Positions 7,773 to 15,783 of a stretch of 53,706 bases of DNA are shown piece by piece. The DNA is from Arthrobacter sp. Bi26 (lineage in GTDB: Bacteria; Actinomycetota; Actinomycetes; Actinomycetales; Micrococcaceae). Under the pieces are notes generated by a model. The model was not told the DNA's origin, made no database searches, and was given only the letters and a program-made list of their open reading frames with translations. The position numbers and the translations under genes were made by a program. The stretch spans positions 1-53,706 of the forward strand of contig NZ_CAKKMF010000027.1 of assembly GCF_918697925.1 (NCBI RefSeq). Reading direction: 5' to 3'. How positions within the stretch are numbered: position 1 is the first letter of the stretch; every line of letters begins with the position of its first letter.

Positions 7773-9263
7773 GTGGTCCTTAGTACCGAGGTCCTGCTTT
7801 CTGTGAGCAGGATCAGCAAAAGCTTCGGCGGGGCGAAGGCGCTGAACGACGTTTCGGTGGACTTCCGGGCGGGTGAAGTGCACGCGCTGCTGGGAGAAAA
7901 CGGCGCCGGAAAGAGCACCCTGGTCAAAGTGATAGCCGGTGTAGTTACAGCTGATACCGGCGAGGTGACATTCCCGGGAGGCGCCGGATCATCCGATGTA
8001 GCCATGGTGTTCCAGGAACTCTCAGTGATCCCCGAGCTGTCCGTCCGGGACAATATGGCTCTCAGCATGCGCCGGACCTCAGGTCTTCTGGTGCGCAGGG
8101 AAAAACTGCAGGAGCGGATGCAGTCCGCGCTGGCTTCTGCGGGTCTTGAAGACCTGGATCTGGACATGCCCGTGGAGGCATTGCCGCTGGCAAAACGCCA
8201 ACTGCTTGAGATTGCCCGCGGGCTCGTCGCCGATGCCCGCACCCTGATCCTGGATGAGCCCACCGCCACTCTGTCGGACATTGAAATCTCACGGGTCCAT
8301 GAGGTCGTGAGGTCGCTTGTGGCAGGCGGACGGTCAATCGTCTACATCACGCACCGGATGGGCGAAGTCTTCCGGCTGGCTGACCGGATCACCATCATGC
8401 GTTCCGGCAGCGTGGTGGCCAGCGGCCCGACGGCCGATTTCACCATGGATTCGGTTGTTACGCACATGCTGGGCGAAGATCACACAGCGGGGGAGGCGAT
8501 CCACGTCAAGGAAGACTTTGCTCCGGAAAGCCGCCGGAAGCTGGACATCCGAGGACTGGCCTCCGGACACCGCTTCTCGGACGTCTCTTTCACCGCGCAG
8601 GCCGGGGAGGTCACCGCGCTCTTTGGCCAGATAGGCTCCGGAGCTGATGACGTTGTTCGAGCCCTGGTCGGCCTCATCCCCGTGACCGCGGGGGACATTC
8701 AACTGAACGAGATTCAGCTGTCAGCCCTGACCCGACCCAAATCCCAGAAACACGGCATTGCCTACGTTTCCGCGGACCGCGTCCTGGAGGGTGTCTTCCT
8801 CAGCGGCAGTGTCGCCCAGAACGTCAGCTCGGGCGCACTGGCCGGCGTGAGCCGACTGGGCACCATCAGGGCAGAGCTGGAAACGGACCTCGCCCGTTCC
8901 ATTGCCTCAAATGTGGCCTTCGACCCGTCACGCATCCGGGTTCCCGTCGGATCCCTCAGCGGCGGCAACCAGCAGAAGATCGCAATCGGCAGGGCCCTTG
9001 CCACTCAACCCGATGTTCTGGTCCTGAACGAGCCGACCCGTGGCGTAGATATCGGTGCCCGCGCGGAAATCTATCGTGCACTCCGGCAGCTCTCCGCGAA
9101 CAACGTCATCGTCATCGTTTATTCGAGCGACATCGTCGAGCTTCGCGAACTGGCCGACCGGGTCATCACCATGTTCCGCGGCCGCCCGGTCAGCAGCAAC
9201 CGGACAACCGATGTCACGGACTCCCAGATCCTCACCGAAATCCTTCACGGAGCCAAAGCATGA
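7773..9263 (+). CDS. Sugar-type ABC importer A, ATP-binding subunit (CUT2)
   Basis: 496-residue fused double ATPase of the RbsA/XylG type. Domain 1 has Walker A GENGAGKST (41-49) and Walker B LILDEPTAT, with a degenerate signature LAKRQ. Domain 2 has a degenerate Walker A (GQIGSGADD), a canonical LSGGNQQK signature and VLVLNEPTRGVD. This split of intact and degenerate motifs is normal for CUT2 importers. The GTG start follows a TGAGG site. It energises the two permeases encoded next; the binding protein is fourth. The substrate is probably a monosaccharide-sized polyol rather than an oligosaccharide, judged from the family. Confidence 0.92.
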   Translation: MVLSTEVLLSVSRISKSFGGAKALNDVSVDFRAGEVHALLGENGAGKSTLVKVIAGVVTADTGEVTFPGGAGSSDVAMVFQELSVIPELSVRDNMALSMRRTSGLLVRREKLQERMQSALASAGLEDLDLDMPVEALPLAKRQLLEIARGLVADARTLILDEPTATLSDIEISRVHEVVRSLVAGGRSIVYITHRMGEVFRLADRITIMRSGSVVASGPTADFTMDSVVTHMLGEDHTAGEAIHVKEDFAPESRRKLDIRGLASGHRFSDVSFTAQAGEVTALFGQIGSGADDVVRALVGLIPVTAGDIQLNEIQLSALTRPKSQKHGIAYVSADRVLEGVFLSGSVAQNVSSGALAGVSRLGTIRAELETDLARSIASNVAFDPSRIRVPVGSLSGGNQQKIAIGRALATQPDVLVLNEPTRGVDIGARAEIYRALRQLSANNVIVIVYSSDIVELRELADRVITMFRGRPVSSNRTTDVTDSQILTEILHGAKA

Positions 9264-10273
9264 ACACCAAAATCGCGGCACGGTCGACGTTACAAAAACC
9301 GTCATTACCAGCCACACCCGTTGCTGAAACCATCAAACGGATCACGACGGACAGTTCAGCCATCATCGCCGTGACCACCGTCCTGCTGTTCATCCTGGCT
9401 TGCATCTTCGTCAACGAGTTCGCCACGGTCACCAACCTGCGTGCGCTGTTCCTCTCAGTTGCCCTGGTGGGAATTGCCGCCGTCGGCCTGAGCATTATCA
9501 CCATCGTCGGCAGGCTATTTGCTCTGTCCGTCAGTGCGATGGTCGCGGTGTCCACCATCGTCTTCGCCTCCCTCCTCCACACCGGTCCATGGACCGCCAT
9601 GGCGGCCGCCGTCCTGTTCGGGGCTCTCGCCGGTGCAGTGCAGGGGTTCTTCGTCGGGCGCCTGGGCACTGACCCCATCGTCACTACCATCGCAGCCGCA
9701 GCGATCCTCATTGGCTTTGCGCAGATCGTGACCGGTGGGCGCAATGTGCAGGGCGCAGGCGACGCCAGCGTCTTCGGGCTAACCATCTTCGGCGTCGTAC
9801 CCGTCCAGGTGCTTGCCTTCTTCGTGCTTACAGTGCTCGCCTGGTGGACGCACCGCTACACCGTGCTGGGCCGGCGGGTAACCCTCGTGGGCCTGAACGA
9901 AAAAGCAGCCCTTGTCTCAGGAATGCGCGCCTGGCCGGTAATCCTGTTTGCCTTTATCGGCTCGGGCGCCATGGCAGGTCTTGCCGGCGGGCTGCTGTCC
10001 TCTGAATCGGGACAAGGAAACCTCCAGCTGGGCGGCACCTTCGGCTTCGATGCCATCACGGCTGTCGTTGTAGGCGGCGTCAGCGTCAAAGGCGGAACAG
10101 GGAATCCCGTCGGCGCTGCAACCGGGGCCGTCCTCGTCGGCCTGCTCGGCAACGCACTGGTCCTGCTCGGGCTCAGCTACGAAGTCCAGCTCATCTTCAA
10201 GGGCGTCCTCGTCCTGCTGGCCGTGGTAGCAACCGGCATCGCATCCAACCGTCAATCAGGAAGAAGGCGCTGA
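9260..10273 (+). CDS. ABC importer A permease 1
   Basis: 337-residue RbsC-like (BPD_transp_2) permease with about ten membrane spans. The late block AITAVVVGGVSVKGGTGNPVGA is the conserved cytoplasmic loop that contacts the ATPase in this family. Its ATG overlaps the ATPase stop as ATGA. A roughly 35-residue soluble N-terminus precedes the first span. Confidence 0.92.
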   Translation: MNTKIAARSTLQKPSLPATPVAETIKRITTDSSAIIAVTTVLLFILACIFVNEFATVTNLRALFLSVALVGIAAVGLSIITIVGRLFALSVSAMVAVSTIVFASLLHTGPWTAMAAAVLFGALAGAVQGFFVGRLGTDPIVTTIAAAAILIGFAQIVTGGRNVQGAGDASVFGLTIFGVVPVQVLAFFVLTVLAWWTHRYTVLGRRVTLVGLNEKAALVSGMRAWPVILFAFIGSGAMAGLAGGLLSSESGQGNLQLGGTFGFDAITAVVVGGVSVKGGTGNPVGAATGAVLVGLLGNALVLLGLSYEVQLIFKGVLVLLAVVATGIASNRQSGRRR

Positions 10274-10277
10274 TCCC

Positions 10278-11270
10278 GTGGTTAGAATCTATTGGCACTT
10301 CCGGACACTTCTGGCATGGTCGCTGGCCGTCCTCGCATTCATCGCCTTCGCACTGACCAACCCGGCCTTCCTCCACGCCGGCAACCTCTACTCGCTTCTG
10401 CAGTCCTTCGCCGTCCTGGCTCTGGTCGCAACCGGTCTCTCGATCGTCATGATCGCCGGCGAATTCGACCTCTCCATCGCCGGGACCATCCCTTTGGCCG
10501 GGCTCATCGCGGTCAAGGTAGGTGAAACCGCCGGGATACACCTCGGTGTGGCTGCCGCCGTCGCCGTCGCCGCCGCCGTGGGGGTCCTCAACGGCTGGCT
10601 CACCGCCCACTACGCCGTACCGTCTCTGGCTGTCACCGTCGGGACCTTGGTGCTGACTATTGGACTGGGTTTCGCCGTTGCGGGCGGCAAGATCGTCACC
10701 CTCACCGACTTTGAACCGGGGCTCTGGCTGGACCAGGCCATCGCCGAGATCGTCTCACCCCGTGCACTGCTGTACGTGGTTCTCGTCGTGGCCGCGGGAT
10801 GGCTCATGGCCAAGACGTGGTCGGGTGTGAAAATCCGCGCCGTCGGAAGTGACCGCCAGCGCTCCGCAGCGTCCGGCCTTCCGGTGACCCGTGTCCTGAT
10901 CCTGGCGTTCGTTATCTCCGGTCTGTTCGCCGGCGTGGCAGGCGCCCTTCAGGGACTGACCCTGGCTTCAGGGGCGCCTGGATCAGATGAAGCGACCCTC
11001 CTGCAGGCCGTCACCGCAGCAATTATCGGCGGAGTTGCGCTGACCGGCGGCAAGGGCAGCATCCCGGGCGTCGCCGCCGGAGCCATGCTGCTGGCCGTGG
11101 TCGGCAACGGCCTCAGCCTGCAAGGCACCTCAACCGCCATCATCCAGCTCATCAACGGCGGAATTCTCCTCCTCATCGTTGTCATTGACCGCCCGCTGAA
11201 CCGCATCGTGAACAAGTCGGTCGAGAAGAGCATGTCCACCTCCCAACACCGCGTACCAACCAACCGCTAA
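10278..11270 (+). CDS. ABC importer A permease 2
   Basis: 330-residue second RbsC-like permease starting at GTG, four bases after permease 1. It has repeated hydrophobic spans and EFDLSIAGTIPLAG near residue 58. The coupling block AAIIGGVALTGGKGSIPGVAAGA lies near 245-270. Two permease genes imply a heterodimeric channel, unlike importer B, which has one permease gene. Confidence 0.92.
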   Translation: MVRIYWHFRTLLAWSLAVLAFIAFALTNPAFLHAGNLYSLLQSFAVLALVATGLSIVMIAGEFDLSIAGTIPLAGLIAVKVGETAGIHLGVAAAVAVAAAVGVLNGWLTAHYAVPSLAVTVGTLVLTIGLGFAVAGGKIVTLTDFEPGLWLDQAIAEIVSPRALLYVVLVVAAGWLMAKTWSGVKIRAVGSDRQRSAASGLPVTRVLILAFVISGLFAGVAGALQGLTLASGAPGSDEATLLQAVTAAIIGGVALTGGKGSIPGVAAGAMLLAVVGNGLSLQGTSTAIIQLINGGILLLIVVIDRPLNRIVNKSVEKSMSTSQHRVPTNR

Positions 11271-11278
11271 GGATCACC

Positions 11279-12295
11279 ATGAAAACCACCTCAATGAAGA
11301 GACTGGCTGTCGCCCTTTCCCTCACCTCTGCACTATTCCTGGCAGCTTGTGGATCAACGCCAGCAGCAGCCCCGAACGCCGGTGGCGGTTCAACCGACGT
11401 CAAAGGCAAGAAGGTGACCTTGTTGACCGTCGCCCAGAGCTGTGACTACTGCGCCAAGCACACCGAAGAATTCAAGAAGGTCGCCGAAGCCGCAGGCGTC
11501 CAGGTGACGGTCGTCGTCAACGATTTCAACGCCGCTGAACAGGCTCAGCAGGTCACCCAGGCCATCAGCACGCGCCCTGACGCCGTTGTATTGTGGCCCG
11601 CCGATGCGACCGCCATCATGCCGTCCCTGCAGCGGCTCAAGCAGTCCAAAATCCCGGTGGTCGTGACCAACTCGCACCCGCAGTCCGACGATGACAGCCT
11701 CTGGAACACCTTCACCGGGCCCGATGACTATGCCAACGGCCAGGAGGCGGCCAAGGCCATGATCGCGGGCTTTAAAGAGAAAGGCTTCGGCGACTCGGGC
11801 TCGGTCGTTATCGTCGAAGGTGTACCCGGAACCCCGCCGGCCATCAACCGCACCAAAGGCTTCAAGGACGAACTGGCAAAGTTGGCCCCTGGAATCACCA
11901 TCGCCGGTTCACAGCCGGGCAACTGGGACCAGACCCAGGCCACATCCGCAGCTGCCAGCCTCATTACCCAGTTCGGGAACAAGAATCTGCGCGGCATCTA
12001 CGCCCAAGCAGACAACATGCTCGCCGGCGCCATCGTCGCCGCTGACCGGGCCGGCCTGAAATCCACGGACTTGGCCATGGTCGGTTCAAACTGCTCCACC
12101 GAGGGTTACACCGGCATTGAAAAGGGAGTCCAGTACGCCTCGGTTCTGCAAAGCCCCATCGAGGATGGCGAGTTCGCAGCCGAGGCTGTCATTGATGTCC
12201 TCGAAGGCAAGAGTGTGGAGAAGAACAACTATCTGACTCCCAAGACGATCACCAAAGCCAACCTTGCTGACTGTGCTGCAGCAGTAGGCAAGTAA
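11279..12295 (+). CDS. ABC importer A substrate-binding lipoprotein
   Basis: 338 residues. A lipoprotein signal ends in LAAC with the lipidated Cys at residue 24. The mature part is a type-1 periplasmic binding fold of the ribose-binding class: RPDAVVLWPADATAIMPSLQRLKQSKIPVVVTN in the first lobe and RGIYAQADNMLAGAIVAADRAG in the second. It carries a C-x-x-C (SCDYCAKH) near the mature N-terminus, unusual for a sugar binder. It would capture the substrate outside the membrane for importer A. Confidence 0.9.
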   Translation: MKTTSMKRLAVALSLTSALFLAACGSTPAAAPNAGGGSTDVKGKKVTLLTVAQSCDYCAKHTEEFKKVAEAAGVQVTVVVNDFNAAEQAQQVTQAISTRPDAVVLWPADATAIMPSLQRLKQSKIPVVVTNSHPQSDDDSLWNTFTGPDDYANGQEAAKAMIAGFKEKGFGDSGSVVIVEGVPGTPPAINRTKGFKDELAKLAPGITIAGSQPGNWDQTQATSAAASLITQFGNKNLRGIYAQADNMLAGAIVAADRAGLKSTDLAMVGSNCSTEGYTGIEKGVQYASVLQSPIEDGEFAAEAVIDVLEGKSVEKNNYLTPKTITKANLADCAAAVGK

Positions 12296-12306
12296 CGGAG
12301 GAATTT

Positions 12307-13107
12307 ATGACTGACTGGACACTCACTCTTCCCGACCATGTCATCGTTACGGGCACAGCCAGTGGGTTGGGTCTGGAATGCGCGAAGGCACTGCTGTCAG
12401 CGGGAAGCCACGTCTTCGGTGTGGACCTCGGAGGCAGCCCCGCAGAGCTGACGGACCAACCCCGGTACCAGCACATCGTCGGCAACGTCGCAGAAGAGGC
12501 GACCTGGCAGGAAGTAGCCAAAACGGCCACTGCAGGCGCCAACGGATCACTGGGGCTGATCGCCGCAGCAGCGATCCTTGGTGTCGGCACGCTCGAGGAA
12601 GAAACGCTGGAGTCGTGGAAGCGGACCTGGGAGGTGAACGTCCTCGGCAACGTCATCGCCCTCAAAACGCTGATGCCGCACCTGCAGAAAGCGGAGCACG
12701 CTTCCGTGGTCGTGGTGACCAGCGTCGATGCCCACTTCGCGGAGCAGCAGCTGGCGTCCTATGCGTCGTCCAAGGCCGCCCTCACCGGAGCCGTCCGAAC
12801 CATTGCTTTGGACTACGCCCGTACGGGCATCCAATTCAACCTGCTGGCACCGGGGCCCATGCGGGCGGGACTTTTCGAACGCCACCTGGCCTCGGCCAGC
12901 GACCCGGAGAAATTCCTGGCCACCCGTGAGGCGCGGCAGCCCCTCGGGCGCATCACCGGCGCGGACGAAGTCGCCAATTCGGCACTTTTCCTGCTCTCCA
13001 AGGAGTCCTCGGCCGTCTTCGGCACCACCGTTGTAGCTGACGGGGGCCTGACCACCGGTTTTGATTTCCGGACGGGCTCCGAAGGCTCTTCCGCCCATCA
13101 GAACTAA
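12307..13107 (+). CDS. Short-chain dehydrogenase/reductase 1
   Basis: 266-residue classical SDR. The cofactor site is VTGTASGLG (15-22) and the catalytic residues are Ser139, Tyr152 and Lys156 (YASSK). The usual NNAG motif is replaced by AAAAI near residue 86-90. FGVDL after strand 2 ends with Asp, which favours NAD(H). It follows the binding protein gene by 11 bases. A ring-alcohol oxidation is likely from context. Confidence 0.9.
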   Translation: MTDWTLTLPDHVIVTGTASGLGLECAKALLSAGSHVFGVDLGGSPAELTDQPRYQHIVGNVAEEATWQEVAKTATAGANGSLGLIAAAAILGVGTLEEETLESWKRTWEVNVLGNVIALKTLMPHLQKAEHASVVVVTSVDAHFAEQQLASYASSKAALTGAVRTIALDYARTGIQFNLLAPGPMRAGLFERHLASASDPEKFLATREARQPLGRITGADEVANSALFLLSKESSAVFGTTVVADGGLTTGFDFRTGSEGSSAHQN

Positions 13108-13146
13108 AGCACCACAGGAACACCGAACCACCGAAAGGTACAACTC

Positions 13147-13947
13147 ATGGAACTGGAACTGACCGGCAAGAAAGCCGTCATCACCGGCGCGGCCTTGGGC
13201 ATCGGCCGTGCCACCGCCCTTCTGCTGACCGCCGAAGGAGCGACGGTCGCAGCCCTGGACATCGACAAGTCGGCCCTGACCGAACTTGAGGAACTGGCCG
13301 CTGACCACCCTGGCCGGATCGTCCCCGCCGTCGTTGACTTCACCCAGGGCGAAGCTACGAACAACGCTGTTGCCGAGGCCATCGACCAGCTCGGCGGCCT
13401 GGACCTTCTCATCAACAACGTCGGCTCTGGCGCAGTCCGGACCTTCGAGCAGATCACCGACGAGGACTGGGCGCGGACGATGGAGCTGAACTTCATGAGC
13501 TACGTGCGCGCCATCCGCGCCGCATTGCCCGCCCTGCGCGAGTCAGCGGCTCCATGCATCGTCAACAACGCATCCGACCTCGCCCGGCAACCTGAAGCCC
13601 AGCCTGCCGACTACTCCGCCAGCAAGGCAGCTGTCCTGGCCCTGACGAAGTCCATCGCCCGCGCAGAGGGCCCGAAGATCCGGGTCAACGCCGTGGCACC
13701 GGGACCCATCTGGACACCGTTTTGGACCAAGCCGGGCGGTTTTGCTGATACGTTCGCAACCCTGCACGGGATGGAACGCCAGGCAGCCGTCGAACATGAA
13801 ATGAAGCTCCGCCAGCTGCCCCTGGAACGGCTCGGCACTCCGGAGGAAGTAGCGCGCGTCATCGCGTTGCTCTGCAGCCCGGTGACCAGCTTCGTCACCG
13901 GTTCCGTCTGGGGCGTGGATGGCGGCAGCATCCGTGGACTCATCTAA
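13147..13947 (+). CDS. Short-chain dehydrogenase/reductase 2
   Basis: 266-residue SDR with ITGAALGIG (12-20), Asp at the end of strand 2 (ALDID), NNVG, catalytic Ser143, Tyr156 and Lys160, and the C-terminal SVWGVDGGS. NAD(H) preference is inferred from the Asp. It is not a close duplicate of SDR 1, so the two probably act on different positions or intermediates. Spacing to its neighbours fits one operon. Confidence 0.9.
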   Translation: MELELTGKKAVITGAALGIGRATALLLTAEGATVAALDIDKSALTELEELAADHPGRIVPAVVDFTQGEATNNAVAEAIDQLGGLDLLINNVGSGAVRTFEQITDEDWARTMELNFMSYVRAIRAALPALRESAAPCIVNNASDLARQPEAQPADYSASKAAVLALTKSIARAEGPKIRVNAVAPGPIWTPFWTKPGGFADTFATLHGMERQAAVEHEMKLRQLPLERLGTPEEVARVIALLCSPVTSFVTGSVWGVDGGSIRGLI

Positions 13948-13981
13948 CTTTCAGCCCGCCCTGGATCGGAAGGAGCCCCAC

Positions 13982-14419
13982 GTGCCCGACCCCCATTCTT
14001 CAGACGAACAGGAGATCCTGTCCCTCGAAGACCGCCGCTACGAGGCGGTACTCAGGTCTGACTTCGACGCCTTCGCCGAACTTTGCCATCAGGACCTGGT
14101 ATATGCGCATTCAAACGGGGAACGCGATGACCTGAGCGGCTACATCGACAAGTGCCGGCAGGGTGTTTACGTCTATCACCGGATCGATCATCCGGTGGAG
14201 CAGGTCAAAATAGTAGGCGATGTAGCCTTGGTCATGGGAGAAATGCTCGCCGATCTGACCATCCGGGGCACGCGTACCGCATTGGACAACACCGCCTTGG
14301 CCGTGTGGATCCGCGTGGGTTCATCCTGGAAGCTGCTGGCCTACCAGCCCACCCCCAAGCCTGGGCAGGCTGCCCTCGGTCAGGAAGGCTCAACCGCCTC
14401 CGCGGGCTCAGCTGTCTAA
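13982..14419 (+). CDS. NTF2-like (SnoaL/DUF4440-type) protein B
   Basis: 145 residues from GTG at 13982, chosen because AAGGAG lies seven bases upstream; the longer frame overlaps SDR 2. It is a clear paralogue of the protein at 6939-7334: both have DFDAF/DYDAF, LCHQ-LVY-HS, YHRIDHP, ALV-GEM/QM-ADLT, WK-LAYQPTP. Conserved His, Tyr and Asp residues line what would be the cone. Scytalone dehydratase and related cyclases share the fold. A dehydratase or isomerase step in the upper pathway is my inference. Confidence 0.75.
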   Translation: MPDPHSSDEQEILSLEDRRYEAVLRSDFDAFAELCHQDLVYAHSNGERDDLSGYIDKCRQGVYVYHRIDHPVEQVKIVGDVALVMGEMLADLTIRGTRTALDNTALAVWIRVGSSWKLLAYQPTPKPGQAALGQEGSTASAGSAV

Positions 14420-14440
14420 AGTAACCAGGCCCGCAAAGCC

Positions 14441-14479
14441 AAAAGAGTGCCGGCGACAACCCGTCGCCGGCACTCTTTT
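14441..14479. terminator. Bidirectional terminator
   Basis: A perfect 17-base inverted repeat (AAAAGAGTGCCGGCGAC and its complement) encloses a five-base loop. A-run and T-run flanks let it work in both directions. It lies between convergent genes: the end of module A and the end of regulator 1. Confidence 0.9.
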
Positions 14480-14619
14480 GGCGTCTACCGCGTCCACGTC
14501 TTGGCAGGCGGCCCAATGCTGCGAGGAGCGTGTCCGCTTGTATTCCCCCGGTTGACACCTGCAAACCAACGCTTCCGCACTGAAGGCACGACACGTCCAT
14601 CCCATGAAGGGGAGGAATG

Positions 14620-15366
14620 CTAAGAGTGGGAGTGTTCCATCGTCGCGGAGTCCTCACCGCTTGATCCCTGACCGGCCCTGGCCAGGTCGAGGGGATGGGC
14701 GAAGCCTTGACGGCCGACCACGGCCCAGATGGCGACACAGTCTTCACCGGAGGTGTTGCTGAGACGGTGCGGCACATTTGAATCGAAATTCATGCTGTCT
14801 CCAGGCCCGAGAACATCGCTATCAAAAGCGACCTGGACGTTAAGTTGGCCGGAAAGGATATGGATGTACTCCCATCCGGGGTGGCGCATCAGTGCGTCCG
14901 CGGCGCAGGACTCGCTCCCGGGCCCGTACGTGACCCGCAGGAACTCAACCAAAGGGTCGGCCCGTTCCGTGAGCCGCTCCCAGCGGACGCCTCCCATGTT
15001 GATCTCTGGACGGTCCCCTGCCCTCTGGATTCCCGGGATTGCCGTGCCTGCAGACGGGGCGAAGACGGGAAGGCCGCTGACAGTTGAATCAACGGTCGCG
15101 CCGTTTTCTTCCGGGGCGGGAGCCGAGTGCTCACCACTCATGAGCGTGTCCAAGGAGAGCCCAAGCTCCGAAACGATGGTGTACAGGGTTCCGATGGAAG
15201 GGACGGCACGGCCCAGCTCGACCTGTGACATAAAGCTCGCGGAGATACCGACCCTCCGGGCGAGCTCCCTGAGGGAGATCTTCGCCTTCATCCTGGCAGC
15301 CCTGAGCTGACTGCCCAGCTGGGCACGATCCTCCTGGGTAACCGGTGCAGTGGCTTGAATGCTCAT
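14620..15366 (-). CDS. XRE-cupin transcriptional regulator R1
   Basis: About 248 residues from ATG at 15366, preceded by GGAAAGG. An N-terminal XRE helix-turn-helix (SLRELARRVGISASFMSQVELGRAVPSIGTLY, about 32-63) is joined to a C-terminal cupin with EYIHILSGQLNV and PHRLSN. Such regulators bind a small metabolite in the cupin and repress catabolic operons. It sits between the two importer modules and is divergent from module B. Operator-like repeats lie upstream at 15452-15470 and 15564-15620. It is a paralogue of R2 at 24528. Confidence 0.92.
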   Translation of the reverse strand: MSIQATAPVTQEDRAQLGSQLRAARMKAKISLRELARRVGISASFMSQVELGRAVPSIGTLYTIVSELGLSLDTLMSGEHSAPAPEENGATVDSTVSGLPVFAPSAGTAIPGIQRAGDRPEINMGGVRWERLTERADPLVEFLRVTYGPGSESCAADALMRHPGWEYIHILSGQLNVQVAFDSDVLGPGDSMNFDSNVPHRLSNTSGEDCVAIWAVVGRQGFAHPLDLARAGQGSSGEDSATMEHSHS

Positions 15367-15451
15367 CGTCGGCCTTTCCGGCGATCCAATCCGGCAAAAG
15401 AGAGGACCGCTGTTATGTATGTCCACCAACGGACCGGGGAACCAGCCATAA

Positions 15452-15470
15452 GTGTACAGTTCGCGTACAC
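15452..15470. promoter_or_regulatory. Inverted repeat near the R1 promoter
   Basis: GTGTAC (15452-15457) and GTACAC (15465-15470) are inverted around seven bases, about 90 bases upstream of the R1 start. The minus strand here holds a TACACT -10-like hexamer, so binding would block R1 transcription. Autoregulation by R1 is inferred. Confidence 0.5.
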
Positions 15471-15563
15471 ACCACTTTAGCTCCTCTACCGCAAAATTGC
15501 CCAGACTTCACAGTTATTACGCCTAACTACGGCGGAAAATCTCGGAACCGTCCGAATCAACCG

Positions 15564-15620
15564 AATGTAAAGTGCCATGTGCTGTATTACTTGACAGTGT
15601 GCGGTGTATCACTTTACATT
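15564..15620 (+). promoter_or_regulatory. Promoter P2 with flanking 11-base inverted repeats
   Basis: AATGTAAAGTG (15564-15574) and its exact complement CACTTTACATT (15610-15620) flank TTGACA (15591-15596). The right arm contains the -10-like TACATT, giving an 18-base promoter spacing. A dimer or tetramer bound to both arms would cover the promoter. P1 at 7705 shares TTACTTGACA and ATCACTT with this site. R1, R2 or both are the likely binders. Confidence 0.65.
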
Positions 15621-15783
15621 GGAAGGGTGATGCAGCCGCGAGAGCTGACAAGGGCGGGGGATCTCCCGGCCCGTCGGCGCACCGGCCACAGCTTCCGGAG
15701 CTCCGGACTCGAAGTCGAGGACCGGGCGGCGCCGAAGCAAGAATTCCACTTGTGTATGTCTACCTTCTAATTAGGAGCAATTG

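Larger units (their letters stand above)
15367..15783. other. Divergent regulatory region R1/importer B
   Basis: No gene. It contains the R1 promoter region, the GTGTAC/GTACAC repeat and promoter P2 with its flanking inverted repeats. The importer B binding protein has a leader of over 150 bases downstream of P2, in which I see no recognisable riboswitch. Confidence 0.6.
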
